From NCBI RefSeq assembly GCF_025165815.1, contig NZ_JAFFZE010000006.1:310001-374000 (forward strand): a stretch of 64,000 nt of DNA, given 5' to 3'. Each line of letters starts with the position of its first letter. Positions within the stretch are counted from its first letter, which is position 1. Below are positions 8,698 through 18,527 of this stretch, one piece after another. This DNA is from Actinophytocola gossypii. Its GTDB lineage: Bacteria > Actinomycetota > Actinomycetes > Mycobacteriales > Pseudonocardiaceae. A program made the position numbers and the translations under genes. Below the pieces are notes generated by a model. It ran no database searches, was not told the origin of the DNA, and worked only from the letters and a program-made list of their open reading frames with translations.

Positions 8698-9519
8698 TCA
8701 TCCTCCTGCTTTCGCGGTCTGCTTGGAGTTCGCCGCGCCGGAACGGGTCGGCTGCCAGCGCAGTGCCCGCCGCTCGACGGCGAGCAGCGCGAGGTTGAAG
8801 ACGTACCCGATGATGCCCAGCAGGACGATCCACGCCCACATGCTGGTCAGGTCGAACTGGCGTTGGGCACTGCGCAGTGCGTGGCCGATGCCGGAGGTGG
8901 TACCCACCATCTCGGACACGACCATGAGGATCACCGCGATCGCCAGGCTCAGTCGAAGGCCGGCGAAGATCTTCGGCAGCGCGGCCGGCAGCACCACCAT
9001 CGTCACCCACTGGGTGCGGGGGATGCGGAACGAGCGCGCCGTGTCGGTCTTCACCGCGTCCACCGAGCGTACGCCGTCGACGGTGTTCATCAGTACCGGC
9101 CAGATGCACGCGAACACGATGAGTGCGAGCTTCATCCCGGTCTCGATGCCGAACAGCACGATGAACACCGGCAGCAGCGCGGGGGAGGGCAGCGCCCGGA
9201 AGAACGCGAACAGCGGCCCCACGTAGTCCATCGCGGTGCGCGAACGGCCGAGCGCGGTGCCGAGCGCGACGCCGAGCACGACCGACAGCAACCAGCCGCC
9301 GACGACCCGTCCCAGGCTGGGCAGGATGTCCTCGGTGACGCTCTCGGCGATGGCGACGTTGCCGTCGCCGTCGGTGAACCACAGCGTCCAGCCCTGCTGC
9401 ACGATCTGCCACGGCGTCGGGAAGTAGACGTCCTGGGCGGCCGAGGTGATCAGCTGCCAGGCGATCACGACGACGACGAACACCGCCCAGCGCTGCGCGA
9501 ATCCGGCGACGCGGCTCAT
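8698..9519 (-). CDS. ABC importer permease (SsuC/TauC type), second
   Basis: 273-residue inner-membrane permease of the nitrate/sulfonate/taurine BPD family with about six membrane helices. The cytoplasmic coupling EAA-like loop includes ARSFRIPRTQWVTMVVLPAA. ATG 9519 overlaps the stop of the first permease (ATGA, 9516-9519), so the two should form a heterodimer. It is followed after 3 bp by the ATPase. The cytoplasmic tail ends in Ala/Ser/Lys-rich residues. Substrate class is as for the neighbouring ATPase and binding protein. Confidence 0.92.
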   Translation of the reverse strand: MSRVAGFAQRWAVFVVVVIAWQLITSAAQDVYFPTPWQIVQQGWTLWFTDGDGNVAIAESVTEDILPSLGRVVGGWLLSVVLGVALGTALGRSRTAMDYVGPLFAFFRALPSPALLPVFIVLFGIETGMKLALIVFACIWPVLMNTVDGVRSVDAVKTDTARSFRIPRTQWVTMVVLPAALPKIFAGLRLSLAIAVILMVVSEMVGTTSGIGHALRSAQRQFDLTSMWAWIVLLGIIGYVFNLALLAVERRALRWQPTRSGAANSKQTAKAGG

Positions 9520-10289
9520 GTCAGTGCCTCCGCCCGGGTGGTGTCGCTCCAGCGGAACATCCGGTTGCCGGCCCGTTCGAGGCCCTCGTTGACCAGGTAG
9601 CCGACGAAGCCGATGACGACGGTGCCGGCGAGCACCTCGTCCATTCCGCCGATGGCGATGTACTCGTCGATGATGAACGCGCCGACGCCGATCTGGCTGC
9701 CGGCCAGGTACTCGGTGGAGACCGTGACGATCAGCGCGATCGCCGCGGACAGCCGCAGGCCGGTGTAGGCGAACGGTGCCACGTGCGGCAGCGCCACGGT
9801 GGCGAGCACCCTGGCCCGGCTGTTGCCGAACGACCGCGCGGTGTCCAGCAGCAGCGGGTCGATGTCGTCGAGCGCGTAGATGATGTTGAACAGGATCGGC
9901 CACACCGACGCGTAGAACGCCAGCGTGATCTTGGCGTCGGGCCCCGATCCGATGGTGAGGATGATCAGGGGGATCAGCGCCACCGGCGGGATCGGCCGGA
10001 GGAACTCGATCAGTACCCGGGTCGACGAGCGCAGCCAGGGCAGGCTGCCGAGCAGCAGACCGGCGGGCACGGCGACCGCGATCGAGATGCCCAGCGCGAT
10101 GAGCCAGGCCAGCATGGTCGCGATCACGTCGCGGATGAAGGACTCCTGGCCGAGCAGCCCGACCAGCGTCCCGGCCACCTCGGACGGCGGTGGCAGAGAG
10201 GTCGGGTCGACCAGGCCGACCCGACCGACTCCCTCCCAGATCAGGAAGAAGCCGGCCAGGCCGATCAGGTTGCGGTAGACAGGGCGCAA
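9516..10289 (-). CDS. ABC importer permease (SsuC/TauC type), first
   Basis: 257-residue permease with about six membrane segments and the loop DTARSFGNSRARVLATVALP that contacts the ATPase. It is distinct from the second permease in sequence, so this importer has a heterodimeric channel rather than the SsuC homodimer usual in enterobacteria. It lies 4 bp downstream of the binding-protein gene and overlaps the next permease by 4 bp, consistent with one operon transcribed leftward. Confidence 0.92.
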   Translation of the reverse strand: MRPVYRNLIGLAGFFLIWEGVGRVGLVDPTSLPPPSEVAGTLVGLLGQESFIRDVIATMLAWLIALGISIAVAVPAGLLLGSLPWLRSSTRVLIEFLRPIPPVALIPLIILTIGSGPDAKITLAFYASVWPILFNIIYALDDIDPLLLDTARSFGNSRARVLATVALPHVAPFAYTGLRLSAAIALIVTVSTEYLAGSQIGVGAFIIDEYIAIGGMDEVLAGTVVIGFVGYLVNEGLERAGNRMFRWSDTTRAEALT

Positions 10290-10293
10290 GAGG

Positions 10294-11349
10294 TCAGGAC
10301 TCCGACTCGAGCGGTGCCGTCGGCACGATCATCGTGGACACGTCCAACTTCTCGTTGATGACGCCGAACTCCAACATCAGGTCCGGCACCCGCTGCAGCC
10401 GCGACTCGTCCAGCTTCGACTGGAAGGTCAGCAGCGTCGCCATCTTGGCGGTCTCCTCGTCCACGCCGGCGAACTCCACCAGCAGCGGCTCGACCAGGCC
10501 GCGGTCGCTCAGCGCCAGGTCGGTGGCCCGCTGCATCGCGCGCTGGAAGGCGTCGATGGTGTTCGGGTTCTCCTCGACGAACTGGCCGGTCGAGCCGTAG
10601 CCCGCGGTCGGCATGTCCGCGGTCGGGCCGACCGCGGTGTCGAAGATCGGCGCGGCGCCGGCGCGCTTCTCGGTGTCCTGGATGAACGGCTCGGTGGCGA
10701 ACGCCGCGTCCACGGCGCCCGACGAGAGGACCTCGGCCGTCTGCGGGAACGGCGTCTCGATCCACTGGATGCTCTTGATCTGCTCCTCGTTGAAGCCGTT
10801 GGACTTCAGCGCGGACTTGACGAGCAGGTCGGAGATGGTGTTCTCGGCGGTGACCGCGACCTTGGCCCCCTCCATGTCCTCGATGCGCTTGACCTTCGAG
10901 TTGGATGTCGCCACGACCACGCAGCTGTTCGGTCCGGCGGAGGAGGCGTCCGCGACCAGCTTGATGCCGCCCTTGTCCTGCGCCAACTTCTGGGCTTCCA
11001 TGAGGAAGAACGGGGTGTAGCTGGAGTAGGCGATGTCGACGTCGCCGCCCATGAGCATGTTCAGCGAGTCCTGGCCGCTCGGCGCGTCGACGGGCGTGAC
11101 GTTGAGCCCCTCGTCCTCGAAGAAGCCCTCCTGCATCGCCAGGTGGAACGGCGCGAGGTCGGTCGGCTTCATGATCGAGATCGTGAGGTCGGTCGTCTCC
11201 AGGTTGCCGTTACCACCCGAGGGTGTCTCGGACTCATCGTCCGAACCGCCGAGCAGACCGCAGCTGGACAGCGTCGTGACCAGCGTCAACGCCGTTGCGA
11301 CCAAGGGAAGCCGGGAGCGCAGGCCGCGCCCGGGACTGACATTGGGCAT
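10294..11349 (-). CDS. Lipoprotein substrate-binding protein, NMT1/SsuA-like
   Basis: 351-residue binding lipoprotein. A basic N-terminus and hydrophobic stretch end in the lipobox LSSC near residues 27-30, followed by a Gly/Ser/Asp/Glu linker. The mature part has the NMT1/THI5-SsuA fold (KPTDLAPFHLAMQEGFFEDEG, then SGQDSLNMLMGGDVDIAY), which binds sulfonates, taurine, nitrate or pyrimidine precursors in relatives. ATG 11349 is preceded by AGAGG about 9 nt upstream, so the longer upstream reading is rejected. It is first of the four-gene importer operon. No TPP riboswitch signature is seen upstream, so thiamine-precursor uptake is not supported. Confidence 0.92.
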   Translation of the reverse strand: MPNVSPGRGLRSRLPLVATALTLVTTLSSCGLLGGSDDESETPSGGNGNLETTDLTISIMKPTDLAPFHLAMQEGFFEDEGLNVTPVDAPSGQDSLNMLMGGDVDIAYSSYTPFFLMEAQKLAQDKGGIKLVADASSAGPNSCVVVATSNSKVKRIEDMEGAKVAVTAENTISDLLVKSALKSNGFNEEQIKSIQWIETPFPQTAEVLSSGAVDAAFATEPFIQDTEKRAGAAPIFDTAVGPTADMPTAGYGSTGQFVEENPNTIDAFQRAMQRATDLALSDRGLVEPLLVEFAGVDEETAKMATLLTFQSKLDESRLQRVPDLMLEFGVINEKLDVSTMIVPTAPLESES

Positions 11350-11997
11350 TTGGAGCCTCTCCTCTGTGGGTGAGGTGGTGAAAGCTGATTGTGGTGGTGC
11401 CCCGTACACCAGGTCGCCACTCTAGAGACCTCTGTCCTCGGGTCACAATCAGTGCCCGGGTTCTCCCGTCCAGGTGATGACCATCGGCGAAACGCGTGGT
11501 GACGCCCTTGTTCCCGCTGCGCGGCGTGCCGGTTACTTGCCCACCACGTGCCGACCTGGGGATGGGGCGATGACGCACGGGGAGACCTTCGTCACCCGAT
11601 CGTGATCTCTGAAGAGCTAAACCGATGAAGAAAAATCGTTGCCTGGGTGTGACTTTTCAGACCCTGATGTGTGACCATCCGTCCGGAGGGCTTACATCGA
11701 GAGGTAGACTCCGCTACCTTCTGTGGCCAACAGTGAGGTAGAAGTCCGTCGAAGCGGTGAAGGAGCGCGCCCAGATGTACGTGCGCGTGCTTCCCGGTGG
11801 TGGGAGCCGGGGAGTAGAGCAGCAGGGGTGCGCCACCGCTGGGGGCGCGCGATGGGTCGGGGTCTGTCGCACTGGGGTACTTGTCCGTTCGAGCTGGCGG
11901 GCTACCGGCTTGACAACCAGGGAGAGTGCTGGGAGTGCCCGACCACACTTCTGACGTCCCACCCCGCTCAGGCAACGCGACCGTCTATGGTGCCGCC
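11350..11997. other. Divergent intergenic region between importer and conservon
   Basis: 648 bp without a convincing gene; short open frames here have poor codon use and no homology that I recognise. An inverted pair CTGATTGTG (11385-11393) / CACAATCAG (11444-11452) lies just upstream of the importer and could be an operator or leader stem. On the minus strand TTGTGA followed after 18 nt by TAGAGT is a possible promoter there. The middle (about 11600-11700) is unusually AT-rich for this window and probably holds the conservon promoter. A TTGACA hexamer sits at 11910-11915, about 85 bp before the cvnA start. Confidence 0.5.
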
Positions 11998-14900
11998 GTG
12001 CCCGAGCAGAACCCAGACCGGAAACCGGGTGCCGGTCGTCCACCGGCCGGTCCCAAGGCGATGAAGGGCGGCTCCCGCTTCCGCATGCGGAACTGGCGCC
12101 TGCGCACCAAGGTCATCGCCGTCATCGTGGTGCCGACCCTGACCGCGCTCGCGCTCGGCGGCCTGCGCGCCGCCGACGACCTGAGTCGTGCCGGCGAGTT
12201 CCAGCAGACGGTCAGCCAGGTCGACCTCGCCAGGAACGTGACCAAGGTCGTGCACGAGCTCCAGAAGGAGCGCACCCTCATGGTCGCCTGGGTGGCCGGC
12301 GAGGAGGGCGGCCCGCGCACCGAGCTCGACACGCAGATCGACCTGGTGAACGGGGCGGTCGCCGCGTCGCAGCAGACGGCGAGCGACCTGGACATCGACG
12401 ACGAGACCGCGAAGAACCGGTACAACATCGGTCTGCAGCGGCTGTCCGCGCTCCCGGCCATCCGCACCACCGTCGAGGAGAGCAACTACCCGGCCGCCGC
12501 CGCGTTCGTCACCTACACCCAGGTGCTCGACGCGGTCGTCCGCCTCGGCCGGGAGATCAACAGCGCGGTCACCGACCGGGACCTGCTGCGCGACGGCACG
12601 GTCGTCCAGGCGGTCTCCGAGGCCAAGGAGAGCATCTCCCAGGAGAACGCGATCCTGCAGATCGCGGCCGCGGACAACCGGTTCACCGGCGACATGCTGC
12701 AGCGCCTGCGGGACGCGCAGGCCTCCTACATCGGCTCGCTCGCCGACTTCCGCGCCAACGCCTCGCTCGACCAGCTGCAGCTGTACAACGACACGGTCAG
12801 CGGCGCGGAGGTCGACCTCCGCGAGCGGATCAAGGCCGTGGCCATCACCGCCGCCGAGGAGGGGACCGGTCGGGAGAACCCGCCTCCGCTGAACATCGAC
12901 GGCCCGGACCTGACCAACAACGGCAACGCCACCATCGAGCGGATGCGCACGGTCGAGACCGAGCTGCTCGACCAGCTGCGCTCGGACGCCACCGTGCTGG
13001 CCGACGCGGCCACCACCTCGGCGTGGCAGGAGGCGGCGATCGTGCTGGTCGCCCTGCTGCTCGCGATCGGCCTGATGGCGATCGTCACCCGGTCGCTGCT
13101 GAACCCGCTGCGGGTGCTGCGCCGCGAGGCGCTCGAGGTCGCCAACCGTAGGCTGCCCGCCTCGGTGCAGCGAATCCTGGCCGACCCGGACCCCGCCGAG
13201 GCCGCCAAGCACGCGGTCGAGCCGGTGCCGGTGTTCACCAAGGAGGAGACCGGCCAGCTGGCCCGCTCGTTCGACGCGGTCCAGGAGCAGGCGGTCCTGA
13301 TGGCGACCGAACAGGCCCTCCTGCGCGACAACATCAACTCGATCTTCGTCAACCTGTCCCGCCGGTCCCAGGCGCTGGTCGAACGCCAGCTGTCCCTGAT
13401 CGACCGGCTGGAGCAGGACGAGCAGGACCCGGACCAGCTGGCCAGCCTGTTCGAGCTCGACCACCTCGCCACCCGGATGCGGCGGAACTCGGAAAGCCTG
13501 CTGGTGCTCTCCGGCACCGGCCTGTCCCGCCAGCTCAACCGGCCGGTCCCGGCGTCCGAGGTCGTCGGCGCCGCGGTGTCCGAGGTCGAGCACTACGCCC
13601 GGGTCGAGGTGGCCTCGGCGCCCGACGTCGCGGTCCAGGGCCGTGCGGTCTCCGACCTCGTGCACGTCATCGCCGAGCTGCTGGACAACGCGACCTTCTT
13701 CTCCGAGCCGGAGAAGAAGGTCATCGTCCGGATGGCCATGACCCGCAAGCGGGAGCTCGCCGTCCAGATCACCGACCAGGGCGTCGGCATGTCCGAGGAC
13801 GAGATCGCGGCGGCCAACGCGCGCCTCGCCGACCCGCCGGACCTGGACGTCGCGGTGACCAGGCGAATGGGTCTGTACGTGGTCGCCCGGCTGGCCAAGC
13901 GGCACAACATCGTGGTGCGGCTGCGGGACAACGAGGACATCGAGGGCGGCCTGATCGCCCGGATCAACGTCCCGGCCGACCTGGTGCAGCCGGTCGGCGC
14001 GGCACCGAGGTCGATGTCGGCCACCTCGACGACGTCCTCGCTGCAGGCCGCGGCCATGGACTCGGCGAACGGCCTCGGGGCGAGCATGCCCAACGTGCCG
14101 AACACGCCGGCCCCGGTCCGCAACAGCGGCATCGCCGGCGCGTTCACCGGCGGCATGCCGAGGCTGCGGCCGGACGGCAGCACCGGCGACCCGGCGAGCT
14201 CGTTGGGCGCCGAGACCAGCCAGGACCGCACGCCGGAGCAGGTCGCGGGCTACCCCGCCTACTCGCCCGGCTACGGCGCCGACCAGAACGGGTCCGTGCC
14301 GGCCAACGGTACCGACCCGCACGGTCACCAGGCCGACCAGGGTGACGACCGGGGTGACGCCGACGAGCAGACCACGACCCTGTTCGGCAACCCGATGCCC
14401 GACCCCGGCCCACCTCGGCAGGACGAGGCCGACTACCCGCCACTCGGGGCCGGCCGCGCCGCCGATGAGGTCGACCACAACGTGGACGCGCCGACCGAGC
14501 GCCTGCCGATCTACGAGGCCGTGCTGTCCCAGTGGTTCGAGGCGGCGGACACCGGCTCGCACCAGCGGCAGCCGGCCGAGGGGGAGCAGGCCGGGCACGC
14601 GGCCACGAACGGGGCGGCCAACGGCAACGGCACCAACGGCACGCACGCCACCCACGCCGCGAACGGCACCGGGGCGAACGGCACCCACGGTTCGACGCCG
14701 CCCGCCGAGCCGCAGCACGCCGCCCAGCCGGCGCCCCAGCCGCAGGCCGAGGCGGAGACCACGGCCTGGACCTCGCCCGGTGACGAGGGCTGGCAGGCCG
14801 CCCAGGCGCTGCTCGACAAGCCGGCGGAGGAAACGAAGACCACGGCTGGTCTGCCCAAACGGGTGCCCAAGGCGCACCTGGTGCCCGGCTCGGCCCAGCC

Positions 14901-15090
14901 GCGCCAGACGGCACAGCCCACCGAGGAGCAGTCGGCCCCGCCGCTGCCGCCGCGCACGGCCGACGCCGTCCGTGGTCGAATGTCAAGCTTCCAGCAGGGT
15001 GTGCGGCGTGGGCGGCACGCACTCATCGAGGCATACGCTGGTGACCAGTCCGGTCCCGAGGTCAGCCGTCAAGACGAGGAGCAGGAGTGA
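11998..15090 (+). CDS. cvnA: CvnA-type nitrate/nitrite-sensor-like histidine kinase (conservon)
   Basis: 1030-residue membrane sensor that heads a four-gene conservon. It has a cytoplasmic basic start, membrane helix about 38-56, an extracellular nitrate/nitrite-sensor-like helical domain, a second helix ([19 protein letters not shown]), HAMP, and a HATPase module with N-box LDNATFFSE and G-box [13 protein letters not shown]. The DHp region lacks a standard H-box, as in other CvnA proteins. The last 350 residues are a low-complexity Pro/Ala/Gly/Asn tail. GTG 11998 is chosen because upstream codons look non-coding; ATG 12061 is an alternative. Its stop overlaps cvnB (GTGA). CvnA-D are thought to form a membrane G-protein-coupled-receptor-like complex in Streptomyces. 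Confidence 0.9.
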   Translation: MPEQNPDRKPGAGRPPAGPKAMKGGSRFRMRNWRLRTKVIAVIVVPTLTALALGGLRAADDLSRAGEFQQTVSQVDLARNVTKVVHELQKERTLMVAWVAGEEGGPRTELDTQIDLVNGAVAASQQTASDLDIDDETAKNRYNIGLQRLSALPAIRTTVEESNYPAAAAFVTYTQVLDAVVRLGREINSAVTDRDLLRDGTVVQAVSEAKESISQENAILQIAAADNRFTGDMLQRLRDAQASYIGSLADFRANASLDQLQLYNDTVSGAEVDLRERIKAVAITAAEEGTGRENPPPLNIDGPDLTNNGNATIERMRTVETELLDQLRSDATVLADAATTSAWQEAAIVLVALLLAIGLMAIVTRSLLNPLRVLRREALEVANRRLPASVQRILADPDPAEAAKHAVEPVPVFTKEETGQLARSFDAVQEQAVLMATEQALLRDNINSIFVNLSRRSQALVERQLSLIDRLEQDEQDPDQLASLFELDHLATRMRRNSESLLVLSGTGLSRQLNRPVPASEVVGAAVSEVEHYARVEVASAPDVAVQGRAVSDLVHVIAELLDNATFFSEPEKKVIVRMAMTRKRELAVQITDQGVGMSEDEIAAANARLADPPDLDVAVTRRMGLYVVARLAKRHNIVVRLRDNEDIEGGLIARINVPADLVQPVGAAPRSMSATSTTSSLQAAAMDSANGLGASMPNVPNTPAPVRNSGIAGAFTGGMPRLRPDGSTGDPASSLGAETSQDRTPEQVAGYPAYSPGYGADQNGSVPANGTDPHGHQADQGDDRGDADEQTTTLFGNPMPDPGPPRQDEADYPPLGAGRAADEVDHNVDAPTERLPIYEAVLSQWFEAADTGSHQRQPAEGEQAGHAATNGAANGNGTNGTHATHAANGTGANGTHGSTPPAEPQHAAQPAPQPQAEAETTAWTSPGDEGWQAAQALLDKPAEETKTTAGLPKRVPKAHLVPGSAQPRQTAQPTEEQSAPPLPPRTADAVRGRMSSFQQGVRRGRHALIEAYAGDQSGPEVSRQDEEQE

Positions 15091-15512
15091 CGACCGCGTC
15101 AACAAACCAGCCCGGTAGCTTCGGGTGGCTCATCACAGATTTCGTCCGTCAAGTGCCCGGGGTGGCGCACGCCGTCGTGGTGTCGGCTGACGGGCTGCTG
15201 CTCGCCGGCTCCCAGGGCCTGCCCCGCGACCGCGCCGAGCAACTCTCGGCGGTGTCCTCCGGCCTGGTCAGCCTGACCCAGGGCGCCGCGAGGTGCTTCG
15301 AGGCGGGTGGGGTGAACCAGACCGTGGTCGAGATGGACCGCGGGTACCTGTTCCTCATGTCGATCTCGGACGGCTCGTGCCTCGCCGTGCTCGCCGCGCC
15401 GAACTGCGACATCGGGCTCGTCGCCTACGAGATGACGTTGCTGGTCGAGCGGGTCGGCCAGCAGATGACTCCGGAACTGCGTGCGCAGCTACAGGGCGCA
15501 CAGCGAAGGTAA
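15087..15512 (+). CDS. cvnB: Roadblock/LC7-domain protein CvnB
   Basis: 141-residue roadblock/LC7 protein. Residues about 12-110 form the domain, with the typical run [18 protein letters not shown] and the last strand [18 protein letters not shown]. In conservons it is thought to regulate the CvnD GTPase, like MglB acting on MglA (known for the family, not shown here). The GTG start at 15087 overlaps the cvnA stop by 4 bp, so translation is coupled. Confidence 0.93.
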   Translation: MTTASTNQPGSFGWLITDFVRQVPGVAHAVVVSADGLLLAGSQGLPRDRAEQLSAVSSGLVSLTQGAARCFEAGGVNQTVVEMDRGYLFLMSISDGSCLAVLAAPNCDIGLVAYEMTLLVERVGQQMTPELRAQLQGAQRR

Positions 15513-15630
15513 TCGTGCTCACCGCGATGGCGCGGACTGACAGCGGAGGCTGGGCCCCATGCGACCGACTCGGGGACACCTGCAGCGTCGATTACCGCGC
15601 GCCGGAGAGTCAGAGCGGAGGCAGGTAGAG

Positions 15631-16257
15631 ATGCCGGAGAAAGGTTGGGAGGACCTCCCCGAGCATGACGTCGGCGACGCGCCGAACAGGTTCGACGTCG
15701 ACGGCTTCCGGGCCAGGCTCTTCGGGGGGCCCGGGGCCACGCTGTACGGTGACTCGGGGATTCCGGCGCAGTCCGCGTGGGACAGCAAGGAGATCCCCAC
15801 CGTCGGCCCCAACGAGGACAGCGGCTACCAGAGTGGTTACCACACCGGTCCGCAGAGCGGGTTCCACAGCGGGGTGTTCAACAGCGGCGCGGACCTGCTC
15901 GGCGACTCGGGGCGCGACTCCGGCTCGTTGGTCCGGCCGTACACCAAGACGGGGGGCCGGACGCGGTCCAACTATGATCTTGCCATCGAGGCGCTGGTGT
16001 CGACCAGCGAGCGGGGGAAGGCCCCGGACGCGGCCGTGTTACCGGAACACAGGTCGATCTGTGGCCTGTGTCTCGACACCAGGTCGGTCGCGGAGGTGGC
16101 CGCACACCTGCGGCTCCCCCTCGGCGTGGCCAAGGTGCTGATCGGAGACATGGCAGGTATGGGGCTGGTCCTGATCCACCAGAGCGGCATGGTCGTTGGC
16201 GACCGGCCGTCGATCGAATTCATGGAAAGGGTGCTCAGTGGTCTCCGCAGGCTCTAG
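15631..16257 (+). CDS. cvnC: DUF742 protein CvnC
   Basis: 208-residue protein. The first 105 residues are a low-complexity acidic/Gly/Ser arm with short Ser-Gly-Tyr/Phe-x-Ser-Gly repeats. The C-terminal 105 residues are the DUF742 winged-helix-like domain (LVRPYTKTGGRTR ... LCLDTRSVAEVAAHL ... VLIGDMAGMGLVLIH). GGAGG about 10 nt before ATG 15631 fixes the start. A gap of about 118 bp separates it from cvnB, longer than in many conservons, while its end overlaps cvnD by 20 bp. The extended N-terminal arm is unusual; DUF742 proteins are often 110-130 aa. Confidence 0.92.
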   Translation: MPEKGWEDLPEHDVGDAPNRFDVDGFRARLFGGPGATLYGDSGIPAQSAWDSKEIPTVGPNEDSGYQSGYHTGPQSGFHSGVFNSGADLLGDSGRDSGSLVRPYTKTGGRTRSNYDLAIEALVSTSERGKAPDAAVLPEHRSICGLCLDTRSVAEVAAHLRLPLGVAKVLIGDMAGMGLVLIHQSGMVVGDRPSIEFMERVLSGLRRL

Positions 16258-16846
16258 TCCCCTCAGCCCGCGTGGCGCGGCACCGCAGCCGACGACCTCG
16301 GCAAAGATCGTTGTCGCCGGCGGGTTCGGGGTCGGCAAGACGACCCTCGTCGGCTCGGTGTCGGAAATCGTCCCGCTCACCACGGAAGCGGTGATGACCG
16401 AGGCGAGCGTCGACGTCGACGATCTGACGAACACCCCGAACAAGGTCACCACGACGGTGGCGATGGACTTCGGGCGCGTGTCGCTGGACAGCGACCTGAT
16501 CCTGTACCTGTTCGGTACGCCGGGTCAGCACCGGTTCTGGTTCATGTGGGACGACCTCGTGTACGGCGCCATCGGTGCCGTCGTGCTGGTCGACACCCGC
16601 CGGTTGGCGGACGCGTTCGCGTCGATCGACTTCTTCGAGGACCGGCAGCTGCCCTACGTGGTGGCGGTCAACTGCTTCGACCGGGTGCTGCACCACCGCA
16701 TCGACGACGTGCGGGACGCGCTCACCGTCGACCAGTCGGTCCCGATCGTCACCTGCGACGCGCGCGACCGCGAGTCGACCAAGGAGACGCTGATCACGCT
16801 GGTCGAGCACGCGATGCACCAGCGGATGTCGGCCCGCGCGGGCTGA
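16238..16846 (+). CDS. cvnD: Conservon small GTPase CvnD
   Basis: 202-residue Ras-like GTP-binding protein of the MglA/CvnD type. G1 is GGFGVGKTT (about residues 30-38), G3 is FGTPGQHRF with Gln in the switch II position, and the base-recognition motif is NCFD in place of NKxD, as in other CvnD proteins. It acts with CvnB as likely regulator at the membrane complex. GTG 16238 lies within the end of cvnC (20-bp overlap) with GAAAGG upstream. A strong hairpin follows after the stop. No cytochrome P450 (CvnE/F) follows, unlike several Streptomyces conservons. Confidence 0.92.
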   Translation: MVSAGSSPLSPRGAAPQPTTSAKIVVAGGFGVGKTTLVGSVSEIVPLTTEAVMTEASVDVDDLTNTPNKVTTTVAMDFGRVSLDSDLILYLFGTPGQHRFWFMWDDLVYGAIGAVVLVDTRRLADAFASIDFFEDRQLPYVVAVNCFDRVLHHRIDDVRDALTVDQSVPIVTCDARDRESTKETLITLVEHAMHQRMSARAG

Positions 16847-16859
16847 GCACGCTTCGCAC

Positions 16860-16893
16860 GACGCGCCCTCGGCGGTTCAGCCGAGGGCGCGTC
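16860..16893. terminator. Bidirectional intrinsic terminator after conservon
   Basis: Perfect 14-bp stem (16860-16873 with 16880-16893, GACGCGCCCTCGGC) and a 6-nt loop. It ends the cvn operon and overlaps the last codons and stop of the convergent 94-aa gene (16877-16879), so the same hairpin forms in both transcripts. Confidence 0.85.
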
Positions 16894-17161
16894 GCGCGTA
16901 GTAGGCCATCGACGAGGTCGCCTCGTCGGCCGCGGCCACGTCGTCCGCGGCGAGCGCGCGCAGCGCGTCCGCGGCCCGGCACACGCCCATCAGCGCGTCG
17001 AGCACCCGCTCGTTGTCGCCAGGCCGTTCGTCCGGTTTCGTACGCAGGTCGAGCCGCGCGAGCAGTTTCCGCACGCCCCCGTCGATGACGTCGGCGCGGT
17101 CGAGGAAGTCCGCCCGCATGAGCCGAAGCCGCTCGGGGGTGGCGTGCTCGTCACTGCTCAT
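16877..17161 (-). CDS. Small helical hypothetical protein
   Basis: 94-residue, mostly alpha-helical acidic protein (ADFLDRADVIDGGVRKLLARL ... DALRALAADDVAAADEATSS). No known domain is recognised. ATG 17161 is chosen because upstream codons are Arg-rich and shadow-like. It is divergent from dgdA with 59 bp between the starts. Its 3' end is embedded in the conservon terminator. Confidence 0.6.
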   Translation of the reverse strand: MSSDEHATPERLRLMRADFLDRADVIDGGVRKLLARLDLRTKPDERPGDNERVLDALMGVCRAADALRALAADDVAAADEATSSMAYYARRALG

Positions 17162-17220
17162 GGCGAAACGATGCCCCCGCTCCCTCGAGAACCGGTCGCG
17201 CGTGCGTCGAACCCATTGAC

Positions 17221-18525
17221 ATGTCACGACGGATCAATGAACATGTCAGCGTGAGCTTCCACACGTTGATCCGCTACGGCGGAGACTTCCTCGACGCGGT
17301 GATCGAGCGGGCCGACGGGGCGTGGCTGACCACCGTCGACGGCCGCCGGATCCTCGACTTCACCTCGGGTCAGATGTGCGCGACCCTCGGGCACAACCAC
17401 CCGGCGATCGTGCGGGCCATCGACGAGGCCTGCCGGCGGGTACTGCACCTGCACAGCGGCATGGTCAGCCCGGACGTGCTGGAGCTGGCCGACGAGCTGG
17501 TGGCCCTGCTGCCGGAACCGTTGCGGCGGGCCATGTTCGTCAGCACCGGCGGCGAGTCCAACGAGGCGGCGCTGCGACTGGCGAAGCTCACCACCGGCGG
17601 GTTCGAGGTGGTGGCGTTCACCGGCTCCTGGCACGGCATGACCGCTGGCGCGTCGTCGAGCACCTACAGCGCGGGCCGGAAGAACTACGGCCCTGCGATG
17701 CCGGGGACCGCCGCGCTGCCCACGCCGAACTGCTACCGCTGCCCGATCCAGCACTGCCGCGACCGCTGCGACCTGACGTGCCTGGACGTCGGCATGTCCC
17801 TGGTGGACAGCCAGTCCGTGGGCGCCCAGGCCGCGGTGATCGTCGAGCCGATCCTGTCCAGCGGCGGCATCGTGCCGCTGCCCGACGGCTACCTCGCCCG
17901 CCTGCGCCAACTGGCCGGCGAGCGCGGCATGCTGCTGGTGATCGACGAGGCGCAGACCGCGTTCGGGCGCACCGGCGCGATGTTCGCCTTCGAGCGGCAC
18001 GGCGTGGTGCCCGACGTGCTGACCGTCTCCAAGACCCTCGGCGGCGGTCTCCCGCTCGCCGCGACCGTCACCACCGAGGAACTGGAACAGGACGCCTACG
18101 AGAAGGGCTACCTGTACTTCACCTCGCACGTGTCCGACCCGCTGCCGGCGGCGGTCGGCCGCGCCGTACTGGCCACGATCGTCGCCGACGGCCTGCTGGA
18201 ACGCAGCGCCGCCCTCGGCGAGCACCTGCGCGCGGGCCTGCTGGAACTGGCCGACCGGCACGAGGCCATCGGCGACGTACGCGGCGAGGGCCTGATGATC
18301 GGCGTCGAGCTGGTGGCCGACCGGGACACCCGCGAGCCCGCCGACAAGCTCGGCGTCGCGGTCACCACCCGCTGCCTGGAACTGGGGCTGAACGTCAACA
18401 TCGTGAAGTTCCCGGGCCTCGGCAGCGTCCTCCGCATGGCGCCCCCGATGACCGCCACCACCGCCGAGCTGGACACCGGTCTGGAGATCCTGGACCGCGC
18501 CCTGACCGAGTGCACCGGACGGTAG
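17221..18525 (+). CDS. dgdA: 2,2-Dialkylglycine decarboxylase (class III aminotransferase fold)
   Basis: 434-residue PLP enzyme closely resembling Burkholderia cepacia DgdA. It should decarboxylate 2-aminoisobutyrate or isovaline and pass the amino group to pyruvate. The family hallmarks align: DFTSGQM with Gln51 (the decarboxylase-defining Gln52), His-Ser-Gly at 78-80, Trp138 in SWHGM, IVEPILSSGG, DEAQT near 242-246 and the Schiff-base Lys271 in TVSKTLGGG. A Cys-rich insertion (CYRCPIQHCRDRCDLTC, about 171-187) is not in the Burkholderia enzyme. A gap of 2 bp separates it from the following gntR-type gene, so the pair is one unit. Confidence 0.93.
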   Translation: MSRRINEHVSVSFHTLIRYGGDFLDAVIERADGAWLTTVDGRRILDFTSGQMCATLGHNHPAIVRAIDEACRRVLHLHSGMVSPDVLELADELVALLPEPLRRAMFVSTGGESNEAALRLAKLTTGGFEVVAFTGSWHGMTAGASSSTYSAGRKNYGPAMPGTAALPTPNCYRCPIQHCRDRCDLTCLDVGMSLVDSQSVGAQAAVIVEPILSSGGIVPLPDGYLARLRQLAGERGMLLVIDEAQTAFGRTGAMFAFERHGVVPDVLTVSKTLGGGLPLAATVTTEELEQDAYEKGYLYFTSHVSDPLPAAVGRAVLATIVADGLLERSAALGEHLRAGLLELADRHEAIGDVRGEGLMIGVELVADRDTREPADKLGVAVTTRCLELGLNVNIVKFPGLGSVLRMAPPMTATTAELDTGLEILDRALTECTGR

Positions 18526-18527
18526 CC

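Noticed and set aside
11350-11461. TPP riboswitch before the NMT1-like binding protein
   Set aside because: The conserved TPP strings (CTGAGA and ACCTGATCTGG-type) are absent from the leader.
11592-11975. Small minus-strand gene in the importer-conservon gap
   Set aside because: No ribosome site, poor codon bias, no homology that I recognise and it overlaps the likely cvnA promoter.
11968-14877. Very long open frame antisense to cvnA
   Set aside because: It is Arg/Gly/Val-rich with no domain and is the expected shadow of a high-GC gene; cvnA in the other strand has clear HAMP and HATPase motifs and operon partners.
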